DNA of 8,111 nucleotides, taken from the NCBI GenBank assembly GCA_913053815.1, contig CAJXGK010000068.1, forward strand, positions 1 through 8,111, read 5' to 3'. Within the stretch, counting starts at the first letter, position 1. Every line of letters begins with the position of its first letter. Of the stretch, positions 1 to 5,608 are shown piece by piece. The notes below the pieces were generated by a model. It was not told the DNA's origin, searched no databases, and saw only the letters and a list, made by a program, of their open reading frames with translations. Source of the DNA: an uncultured Rhodanobacteraceae bacterium (GTDB taxonomy: Bacteria; Pseudomonadota; Gammaproteobacteria; Xanthomonadales; Rhodanobacteraceae). Both the position numbers and the translations under genes were made by a program.

Positions 1-85
1 GCTCTGCTCGGGCCGTTGGCGGTCGCCGGCGCGGTGGCGCTGTCCGGCGGCTACCGCCTCGGTTTCGGGGTGCTGCTGCTGCCGG
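1..85 (+). other. Transporter-like sequence joined in frame to glnE (suspected chimeric junction)
   Basis: Read in the glnE frame, the first ~30 codons are very hydrophobic and glycine-rich (ALLGPLAVAGAVALSGGYRL, then a GFGVLLLPALAA stretch). This resembles two successive membrane segments of a major facilitator superfamily transporter, not the REIEF-type region expected at this point of GlnE. GlnE-like sequence seems to resume within LLPALAACRARGFIP (about 76-120). The GC content of this stretch is visibly higher than in the rest of glnE. Both proteins could contain LLPALAA, so a short shared GC-rich sequence may have caused a mis-join. The family assignment is from memory of MFS sequences, and the exact breakpoint cannot be fixed by eye. 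Confidence 0.5.
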
Positions 86-1860
86 CGCTGGCCGCTTGTC
101 GGGCGCGGGGATTTATTCCTGCGGCGCGTGCCAGCCAGTTGGCAAGATCCTATCGGTTTCTGCGTCACTTGGAGAATCGTGTGCAGATGTTTGCTGATGC
201 GCAGACCCATTGCCTACCAGAATCTGATTCAGCACAGGAACGAATCGCCCGCGCGTTGGGTTATCCGAATCGCATTGCGTTGACGAAGGAACTGCAGGAG
301 CAGCGTACCCGGATTGCCGGGGTGTTCGCTGAAGTGTTCGGGGAGCAACGTCCGGAACCGGTATCCAGAAGTGGGGCCTTGCGGCGTTTATGGCGAGCGA
401 TTCAGGAGGGAGGCCTGGATCCGGAATTGCGGCGGCTGACGGAGATTGACGAGGACACCCTTCAGTCGCTACGGGTGCTGGCGGGTAGTCTGGCTGTACG
501 CAGCATGGAAAGTGCGGCGCGCCAGCGGCTGGAGCGGTTGATTCCACAACTGTTGAGTGCTGCGGCCGCGACACCGGCGCCGCAGGTTGCGACAGCGAGG
601 CTGTTGCGTTTGATACAAAACATTGCCCGGCGCTCCGCCTATCTGGCCTTGTTGGAAGAATCCCCGCAAGCTCTGCAGCGTTTGGCCAGGCTCTGTGCGG
701 AACGCGCCTTTCTTGCCGAGTATGTCATCAACCAGCCGCTGCTGCTCGATGATGTGCTCGATCCACGTATCGACTGGTTGCCCCTGAAGCGTGCCGACAT
801 TGCCCGGGAGATTGCCCATGCCCGAGCGGCGTTAGCGGAGCGTGATCTGGAAACCGACTTGCAGAGCCTTAACGAACTGCGGGCCAGTCTCAGCTTTCGT
901 TTGGGCATGGCCTTTATTTGCCGGCGTGCCGACGCCGTGGCAACCGCGCGACGCTTGGCATCCCTGGCAGAAGCCATGCTGGGTGCGCTGGTAACCCTGG
1001 CTGAGCATGATCTGGTGGGTCGCCACGGACGTCTTCCTGGCGTCGGGCTGGGCTTCGTGGTACTGGGTTACGGTAGCCTGGGCGGAGCCGAGCTGGGTTT
1101 TGCCTCAGATCTGGATTTGGCGTTCATCTACGATGGGGATCGCGCCGGCCTGCAAAGTGACGGGCCACGCCCGTTGGAAGGCGCTATCTGGTACCAACGT
1201 CTGGCCCAGCGGGTGGTCAGCTGGTTGAGTATGGCGACCTCGGCCGGTCACTTATACGAAGTGGATATGCGCTTGCGCCCGGATGGCAGTCAGAGTCTGC
1301 TGGTTCGCAGCTTGTCGGCTTATGCGGCCTACCAAAATGGTCGAGCCTGGACTTGGGAGCACCAGGCGCTGGTACGTTGCCGTCCGGTTGCGGGTGATGC
1401 CTTACTCGGCGCCCGACTGCAGGCAGTACGTCGCCAGGTTCTGTGCCGCGGGCGAAGTGCTATCGAGGTACGGTCCCAGGTGCGGACGATGCGCACCCGC
1501 TGGCGGGCCGAACGGGATCGCTCCGATACTCGTTACCTGGATTTGAAACAAGGCGCTGGCGGTTTGTTAGATATTGAGTTTCTGTTGCAAACGCTGGTGT
1601 TGATTCATGCTGCGAAGCGACCGGAATTACTCAAGGCAACAGCAAGCAGAGTCCTGATTGGCCTTTGCGACCAAGCGGGTCTGTTGCCGGTACCGGGAGC
1701 GCGTTTGCAGCAGGCTCATGCGGCGATTCTTGATCGTGCTTTGCTTTGTACATTAGATGGACGACACCGTCTGGTCGAGCGTGATGATGCCGAGATTGAG
1801 ATGCTGAGTGGGATAGTTCGGCATGCCGTTGCCAGTCTGGATCTGGCGCCGGTTTCTTGA
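1..1860 (+). CDS. glnE: Bifunctional glutamine synthetase adenylyltransferase/adenylyl-removing enzyme, C-terminal part (5' partial)
   Basis: GlnE adds AMP to glutamine synthetase, or removes it, in response to nitrogen status signalled through PII. It acts in the cytoplasm. The frame is open from base 1, so the start lies outside the window. About 590 GlnE residues are present of the ~950 usual in the family. The end of the N-terminal adenylyl-removing half is visible at 151-186 (YRFLRHLENRVQ). The C-terminal adenylyltransferase half carries the nucleotidyltransferase signature GYGSLGGAELGF followed by SDLD; the SDLD aspartates are encoded at 1108-1116. The conserved KQGAGGLLDIEFLLQ block lies at 1546-1590. 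The catalytic core of the adenylyl-removing half is not in the window. The first ~80 bases do not resemble GlnE and are listed separately. A TTG at 16 can open the frame but is not a credible start, because it lies in that foreign-looking part. The family call is strong; the left end is doubtful. Confidence 0.93.
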   Translation, partial: ALLGPLAVAGAVALSGGYRLGFGVLLLPALAACRARGFIPAARASQLARSYRFLRHLENRVQMFADAQTHCLPESDSAQERIARALGYPNRIALTKELQEQRTRIAGVFAEVFGEQRPEPVSRSGALRRLWRAIQEGGLDPELRRLTEIDEDTLQSLRVLAGSLAVRSMESAARQRLERLIPQLLSAAAATPAPQVATARLLRLIQNIARRSAYLALLEESPQALQRLARLCAERAFLAEYVINQPLLLDDVLDPRIDWLPLKRADIAREIAHARAALAERDLETDLQSLNELRASLSFRLGMAFICRRADAVATARRLASLAEAMLGALVTLAEHDLVGRHGRLPGVGLGFVVLGYGSLGGAELGFASDLDLAFIYDGDRAGLQSDGPRPLEGAIWYQRLAQRVVSWLSMATSAGHLYEVDMRLRPDGSQSLLVRSLSAYAAYQNGRAWTWEHQALVRCRPVAGDALLGARLQAVRRQVLCRGRSAIEVRSQVRTMRTRWRAERDRSDTRYLDLKQGAGGLLDIEFLLQTLVLIHAAKRPELLKATASRVLIGLCDQAGLLPVPGARLQQAHAAILDRALLCTLDGRHRLVERDDAEIEMLSGIVRHAVASLDLAPVS

Positions 1861-2243
1861 GCTTCGTACCTGCCGTATAAATTCTCTGCCACCAAGATGG
1901 GCAATACGATTGGTTCCATGAGCATTACCGGGGTCGTGGACTTGGCCTGCAGCGGGCGCAACAGGTTCTGCTGGGTAAGGAATGGGTGACATCGCCATGG
2001 TTAGCGCCTAATGTTCGTTGCCGGTTATTCCCGTGGTGAGGATTCAGGCCGGGAGTGAATCAGGCCGTGACGCACTTTGTCGCCGCGCGGTCTACATACT
2101 GTTGCCGTACCCGAACACTCGTGATAAAAGCCCCGCTTCTACACCCCCAGTACTTACGCCAAGACTATGGTGGAAAAGGCGGCAAAGTGAGCCGGTACGT
2201 AGCACTCGCGTTACACTATGCATGGTCCAGTAGAGTTGTATAT
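1861..2243. other. Non-coding stretch between glnE and the zinc-finger gene
   Basis: No recognisable gene, RNA or mobile element was found in these 383 bases. Open frames on both strands are short and resemble no family I know. An imperfect tandem duplication of 16 bases lies at 2041-2056 and 2057-2072 (12 of 16 identical by hand count; both halves contain TCAGGCC). In several gammaproteobacteria, as I recall, ilvE lies between glnE and the zf-CHCC gene. I looked for remnants of its aminotransferase motifs and saw none. The promoter of the downstream small gene should lie here if it is transcribed separately, but I could not identify a convincing -35/-10 pair. Confidence 0.5.
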
Positions 2244-2450
2244 ATGAAAAGTCCGGTGCGGCCCGAGCCCAAGCTTTCCGCTAATACGTCGAGCCATTAT
2301 GAAGTGACCCGTGCCGATCTCCCTCTGTCCTGCCCACTGCCGGATAGGATTCTCTGGAATTCGCATCCGCGAGTGTACTTGGCCATTGAGGATGAGGGGG
2401 GTGAGTCCATTTGCCCCTATTGTGCCGCTCATTTCACACTCAGGGGCTGA
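2244..2450 (+). CDS. Small zf-CHCC (NDUFS6-like) zinc-finger protein
   Basis: This is a 68-residue cytoplasmic protein of the zf-CHCC family, which is related to the C-terminal zinc-binding domain of the mitochondrial complex I subunit NDUFS6. The family pattern is clear: YEVTRADLPLSCPLP, then WNSHPRVYL, then a closing CPYC. The likely zinc ligands are C30, H41, C57 and C60. The role of the bacterial members is not established; binding one zinc ion is inferred from the ligands. The ATG at 2244 was chosen because it gives the usual short length for the family. In-frame sequence upstream of it (from 2055) shows no family similarity. The ribosome site is weak: only a purine patch AGTAGAG at 2229-2235. 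In many proteobacteria this gene sits near ilvE and lipopolysaccharide core genes; here lpxL and waaA follow it, but ilvE is absent. Confidence 0.85.
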   Translation: MKSPVRPEPKLSANTSSHYEVTRADLPLSCPLPDRILWNSHPRVYLAIEDEGGESICPYCAAHFTLRG

Positions 2451-2711
2451 GCGATCCGGCCCCACCGGTATTGGGTGACCTATTGGGCCATGCGGGGGCG
2501 GCAACCTCTGTCGTATTTTGTTATCACCGAGCATGGATTGAATATCTCCGGATCTCACAACTCTCAGTCCCGACTCGTGGAGAGTAGGTGATCGTGGTTT
2601 CGCAGATGGTTGGGGATCATGGGTTTGCGGATTATCCGGATCCGCCGGGCAAACGCCTGAGGGCCTCCCTACAAGGGAGGTGCCTCAAGATCAGGTAGCG
2701 TTCCGATCCCT
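2451..2711. other. Convergent intergenic stretch with tandem hairpins
   Basis: These 261 bases separate the plus-strand zinc-finger gene from the minus-strand lpxL. No gene was recognised. Besides the terminator-like hairpin at 2658-2687 there are two weaker structures. One is an imperfect stem at 2551-2593, with ACTCTC (2560-2565) pairing GAGAGT (2580-2585). The other is a nested stem at 2623-2654, with GTTTGC pairing GCAAAC and an inner GGAT/ATCC. Together they could end transcription from both sides, but no structure is followed by a long T tract. Confidence 0.4.
2658..2687 (-). terminator. Putative terminator hairpin downstream of lpxL
   Basis: CCTCCCT (2664-2670) pairs perfectly with AGGGAGG (2674-2680) around a three-base loop. 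The stem extends through a G-T pair and a one-base bulge into TGAGG (2658-2662) pairing CCTCA (2683-2687), giving about 13 pairs. It begins 24 bases after the lpxL stop on the minus strand. The following minus-strand sequence has only a short TTT, so it is not a textbook factor-independent terminator. It could also act on plus-strand transcripts from the zinc-finger gene. Confidence 0.5.
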
Positions 2712-3635
2712 CTAATACACGCTGGGTTGGCCGGGAGGACGGGTTTTGAAGCGCCGATGGATCCACAGATACTGGGCGGGGGCTTGTTCAACCATACGTT
2801 CAATGATGGCGTTGATACGTGCCGTATCCGCGGTGACATCGTCACTCGGAAATCCCGAAAGCGGGGCTTTGATGTGAATGACGTAGCCACCACGGTGGAG
2901 TCGGCGATGAAAAAACGGGATGACCGCAGCACCCGACATCCGGGCCAGATGATGGGTCGCCGTGATGGTGGCCGCCGAAACCCCGAAAAATGGGGCAAAA
3001 ACATAACCCTTACCAAGCATGTCCTGATCGGGGGCGTACCACAATACGCCGCCACGGCGCAGGTCACGAACTACGCTACGCAGATCGTCCCGGGTAAACA
3101 TGGTCCGGGCGTATCCCCGCCGGGCTCGAAGCACCACATATTCGAAAACGGGAGAGTCCATAACCCGATACATCCCGGCGATGGGTATGCGTTGGGAAAG
3201 TAGCCGCGCGCAAAGTTCGAGGTGGGAAAAATGGGCGCCGACCAAGATCACCCCACGACCGGCTGCCTGAGCCGCTGCGATATGTTTAAGGCCGTGGATC
3301 TTGACAGGAATCCGCCGCAGGGCCCGATCACTGCCCATCCAGGCTACGGCAAACTCGCAGAGCATGCGACCAATATCGATGAAATGTTTACGCAACAGGC
3401 GGGAGCGGGCCTGGGCATCGAGTTGCGGGAAGCACAGGGCAAGATTGCAGGCCGCGATGTGCCGACGTTGTGACATCAGGTGAAAGGCCAGCCGGCCGAT
3501 ACCCCACCCAAGTGCCTGTTGCATCCGATATGGCAACCAGGCAACAATCTGGATGCTGGCGACACCCAACCACGCAGGCCAGTAACGTGGATGGAGCAGA
3601 CGGCGCGGAAGGGGGGGGGATCGAGATGCAGGCAT
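2712..3635 (-). CDS. lpxL: Kdo2-lipid IVA lauroyl acyltransferase (HtrB/LpxL family)
   Basis: This inner-membrane enzyme transfers a secondary acyl chain, usually laurate, from acyl-ACP to Kdo2-lipid IVA, a late step of lipid A synthesis. The 307 residues match the family length (E. coli LpxL is 306). The N-terminus LLHPRYWPAWLG (13-24) lines up with LLHPRYWLTWLG of E. coli LpxL, followed by a membrane anchor at about 22-37. The catalytic HX4E motif is H135-FSHL-E140. YAPDQD (200-205) with the following FAPFFG (213-218) and RRFKTRP (294-300) are also characteristic. LpxL is favoured over LpxM from these motifs, but acyl specificity is inferred. The start at ATG 3635 is the most upstream possible in this frame, since a TGA lies just before it. 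It has no good ribosome site, and a C9 run falls at codons 6-8 (see findings). The gene is divergent from waaA, which makes its substrate. Confidence 0.92.
   Translation of the reverse strand: MPASRSPPLPRRLLHPRYWPAWLGVASIQIVAWLPYRMQQALGWGIGRLAFHLMSQRRHIAACNLALCFPQLDAQARSRLLRKHFIDIGRMLCEFAVAWMGSDRALRRIPVKIHGLKHIAAAQAAGRGVILVGAHFSHLELCARLLSQRIPIAGMYRVMDSPVFEYVVLRARRGYARTMFTRDDLRSVVRDLRRGGVLWYAPDQDMLGKGYVFAPFFGVSAATITATHHLARMSGAAVIPFFHRRLHRGGYVIHIKAPLSGFPSDDVTADTARINAIIERMVEQAPAQYLWIHRRFKTRPPGQPSVY
3611..3619 (-). repeat. Homopolymer tract (C9 on the coding strand) in the 5' end of lpxL
   Basis: Nine consecutive G on the plus strand, C on the lpxL coding strand, fall at codons 6-8 of lpxL. Loss or gain of one base would shift the frame for translation from ATG 3635. 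With eight C, translation from an out-of-frame upstream ATG (3645-3643) would run into the LpxL frame. Such tracts mutate by slippage and are also a common place for sequencing errors. Confidence 0.75.
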
Positions 3636-3653
3636 GTGTCAGCATGGTAGCAT

Positions 3654-3659
3654 CCACCT
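3654..3659 (-). promoter_or_regulatory. Shine-Dalgarno-like AGGTGG upstream of lpxL
   Basis: AGGTGG on the minus strand lies 8 bases before the ATG at 3645-3643, an ideal distance, but 18 bases before the in-frame lpxL ATG at 3635, which is too far. The best ribosome site therefore serves the start codon that is out of frame with lpxL in the sequence as given. Confidence 0.5.
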
Positions 3660-3661
3660 AC

Positions 3662-3746
3662 TGCTAAGGCGTTGCCGGATTTGTCTGGCGGCCTGGGGTG
3701 GTGATAGCAAGGCGCAGGAGAATCGGGGGCGGTTTTTTGATATTTT
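3662..3746 (+). repeat. Dispersed repeat, copy A
   Basis: This stretch is a diverged copy of the element at 5520-5592, in the same orientation. The left ends (TGCTAAGGCGTTGCCGGA here) match at 16 of 22 positions. After a length difference in the middle, the right part (3703-3746) matches 5545-5592 at 37 of 44 aligned positions with gaps of 3 and 1 bases, ending in GTTTTTTGAT followed by N and TTTT. It lies between the divergent lpxL and waaA. It codes for nothing visible. A solo insertion-sequence end or a MITE-like element is possible but not shown. Confidence 0.6.
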
Positions 3747-3850
3747 GAGGAAAATAGTGATTCTATTTAACGATAAAGAGTGGAAAACCAGGCTCATTTT
3801 CTCCCTCCGTAGTCGATTTTCCCCAAAACCGACAGATTGCCCGTATCGCT

Positions 3851-3855
3851 GAGGA
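3851..3855 (+). promoter_or_regulatory. Ribosome binding site of waaA
   Basis: GAGGA lies 7 bases before the GTG start codon of waaA at 3863. It supports this GTG as the start although it is not ATG. Confidence 0.65.
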
Positions 3856-3862
3856 CTTCAGG

Positions 3863-5158
3863 GTGCTGGCCCGTATCGTCTATACCCTGCTGTTGTATTT
3901 ATTCGCACCGTTGCTGATGTTGCGCCTGGCCGTTCGCGGAGGACGACGCTGGGGAGAACGCTGCGGGCTAATCACGTTGTCGGACGGCAAACCTTTTCTG
4001 TGGGTGCATGCGGCATCGGTAGGCGAAGTCAATGCTGCGATTCCCCTGGTTGAGGCCCTGTTGGCCCACTATCCGTGCTGTCGTCTACTGTTGACCACAG
4101 TGACCCCTACTGGTTCAGCGCGGGTCGAGCAAGTACTCGGCGCGCGAGTCATGCATGTCTATCTTCCGTTTGATCTACCCGGGGCGGTACGGCGTTTCCT
4201 GAAACGCAGCCGACCGATACTTGGGGTTATCGTAGAAACGGAGCTCTGGCCCAATCTTTACACGGCCTGCGCCCGTGCGGGGATCCCCCTGCTCATTGCC
4301 AATGCACGCCTTTCGGAACGCTCGATGCATGGCTACCAGATCGTACCCGTACGGCGTTTGATTCGGGATATCTTGCGTAAGGTGGCCTTTATTGCCGCGC
4401 AATCTTCTGCCGATGCCGTACGTTTCTGCGAGTTGGGGGCGAGTCCGGAGCGAGTGGAGGTGGTGGGCAATTTGAAGTTCGATATGCCTCCCCCACGGGG
4501 GGCACAACACACCGCGATGCGCTGGCGCGATGCTTGGGGAAAGCAGCGCCTGGTGTGGATCGCCGCGAGTACCCACGAACCTGAGGAACAACCGGTGTTG
4601 CTGGCCCACCTGCAGATACTCCGACACATTCCAGACGCGTTGTTACTAATCGCCCCACGACACCCCCAACGGTTCCGTGCCGTTGAGCACGCAGCGAGCC
4701 TGCTTGGATTGCGTGTTGCCACCCGTAGCGTTGAGCATTGCGCAGATCACTCCACGCAGTGTTTCATTGTCGATTCGATGGGTGAGCTGATGAATTTCTA
4801 TGCGGCGGCCGATCTGGCCTTTGTCGGAGGTAGCCTGGCCCCCATTGGCGGCCATAACGTACTCGAGCCGGCGGCTTTAGGCTGCCCCGTGCTGGTGGGA
4901 CCGCATACGTTTAATTTTGAAGATATTACCGGTTCGTTATTACGGGCCAAGGCGGCTGAACGACTGGCTGAGCCCGCAGCACTGGCCCCAACGGTTTTAG
5001 CGTTGTTGCAAAACCCTGTCCAGCGCCGGGCCATGGGTAAGGCGGCCATCGAGATCAGTGAAGCGGGTCGCGGCGCCCTAAACCGCACTTTGCGGAAAGT
5101 TGCAGGGTTACTCGGGACTCGATGTTCAGCGTCTCCTAAATCCAGCAGGTTCCTATAG
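3863..5158 (+). CDS. waaA: 3-deoxy-D-manno-octulosonic acid (Kdo) transferase
   Basis: WaaA (KdtA) transfers Kdo from CMP-Kdo to lipid IVA at the cytoplasmic face of the inner membrane, making the substrate for LpxL. The 431 residues fit the family (about 425). An N-terminal membrane anchor (about 4-22) is followed by WGERCG, whose E32 corresponds to the catalytic base of the family (Glu31 in Aquifex WaaA). Further family motifs are WVHAASVGEVNA (47-58), ETELWPN (125-131), STHEPEE (236-242), LIAPRHPQRF (262-271) and the donor-binding GGSLAPIGGHNVLEPAALG (322-340) of GT-B glycosyltransferases. The GTG start is preceded by GAGGA at good spacing and gives the expected N-terminus. Whether it adds one or two Kdo residues cannot be told from sequence. 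Divergent lpxL shares its upstream region; downstream it converges on purF. Confidence 0.96.
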   Translation: MLARIVYTLLLYLFAPLLMLRLAVRGGRRWGERCGLITLSDGKPFLWVHAASVGEVNAAIPLVEALLAHYPCCRLLLTTVTPTGSARVEQVLGARVMHVYLPFDLPGAVRRFLKRSRPILGVIVETELWPNLYTACARAGIPLLIANARLSERSMHGYQIVPVRRLIRDILRKVAFIAAQSSADAVRFCELGASPERVEVVGNLKFDMPPPRGAQHTAMRWRDAWGKQRLVWIAASTHEPEEQPVLLAHLQILRHIPDALLLIAPRHPQRFRAVEHAASLLGLRVATRSVEHCADHSTQCFIVDSMGELMNFYAAADLAFVGGSLAPIGGHNVLEPAALGCPVLVGPHTFNFEDITGSLLRAKAAERLAEPAALAPTVLALLQNPVQRRAMGKAAIEISEAGRGALNRTLRKVAGLLGTRCSASPKSSRFL

Positions 5159-5608
5159 GACCAGCACCTCTTATCGGTGAATCAATCCACTTGGCGTATG
5201 GATCGCCACAGGCCACTTGGATGCTTTCGATTTATTTCCTGCGCCTGCGGCGCCCAAGTTCACTACTTATTTGTCCAAGCCATATTGGATAGAAGCCGCG
5301 AACCTAAAGAACAACACTCCGCTTTGACGCCTTGCTGCGCAACGATCTGCAAAGTACGTGCGTGCCGACCTATGGATCTTGTCTCCCGTCACGTACCGGC
5401 CACCCACAGAGGGGCATAACAAGCGTGGGAGCCACCGGCTTATCCATGGCCGTGATGCAATAATGCGGAGCCCGGGCCCATCCCGGAGGACGAGCAGCAG
5501 GGAAACCGGTTAGTTCCGTTGCTAGGAGCTTGTCGGACTTGGGGGATCGTAGCGAGGCGGATGAGAAATCGAGGCCAGTTTTTTGATCTTTTAATGCCAT
5601 AATCCGCA
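5159..5608. other. Convergent intergenic stretch between waaA and purF
   Basis: These 450 bases hold no gene that I recognise; the longest open frames resemble no known family. There are several inverted repeats: ACTTGG (5215-5220) with CCAAGT (5254-5259), enclosing GCGCC-TGC-GGCGC (5241-5253); GTACGTG (5354-5360) with CACGTAC (5390-5396); and CCGGG-CCCAT-CCCGG (5472-5486). None is followed by a clear T tract, so none is called a terminator. The right end carries repeat copy B. Confidence 0.5.
5520..5592 (+). repeat. Dispersed repeat, copy B
   Basis: This is the second copy of the repeat at 3662-3746, in the same orientation and about 12 bases shorter. It begins TGCTAGGAGCTTGTCGGA and ends GTTTTTTGATCTTTT, just 16 bases short of the purF stop codon. 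The left end (GGAGCTTGTCGGACTT) looks like the terminal inverted repeat of an insertion sequence, but no transposase or second end was found, so this is only a suggestion. Confidence 0.6.

Larger units (their letters stand above)
3636..3862. other. Divergent intergenic region between lpxL and waaA
   Basis: These 227 bases must hold the start signals of both lpxL and waaA if they are transcribed separately. The left half contains repeat copy A. The right half (about 3731-3790) is distinctly AT-rich compared with the genes. A weak waaA promoter candidate is TTGATA (3737-3742) with TCTATT (3762-3767), but the 19-base spacing is long and the -10 matches only 4 of 6 positions. No gene was recognised; the short open frame across it matches nothing known to me. 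Confidence 0.4.

Noticed and set aside
113..977. Long open frames on the minus strand opposite glnE
   Set aside because: They lie antisense to a clearly recognised coding region, overlap each other in different frames, are low-complexity in composition and resemble no family; they are by-products of the GC-rich glnE codons.
2160..2215. Possible group II intron domain V (GAGCCGGTACGT-like string)
   Set aside because: The bases after GAGCCG do not fold into the required domain V hairpin with its closing strand, and no reverse transcriptase or intron boundary is present.
2055..2243. Upstream in-frame extension of the zinc-finger gene
   Set aside because: The extra residues have no similarity to zf-CHCC proteins and would nearly double the usual length; the ATG at 2244 gives a normal-sized protein.
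4485..4505. Strong C5/G5 hairpin inside waaA
   Set aside because: It falls in codons for a Pro-Pro-Pro-Arg-Gly stretch in the linker region of WaaA, a sufficient explanation; there is no T tract and no reason to expect termination there.
4175..4722. Minus-strand open frames opposite waaA (up to 150 codons)
   Set aside because: The plus-strand waaA frame contains all the family motifs through this stretch; the antisense frames show no recognisable domain.
5177..5419. Plus-strand frame of 80 codons downstream of waaA
   Set aside because: The composition is irregular, with many Cys and Arg, no ribosome site was evident, and it resembles no family; I treat it as intergenic sequence.
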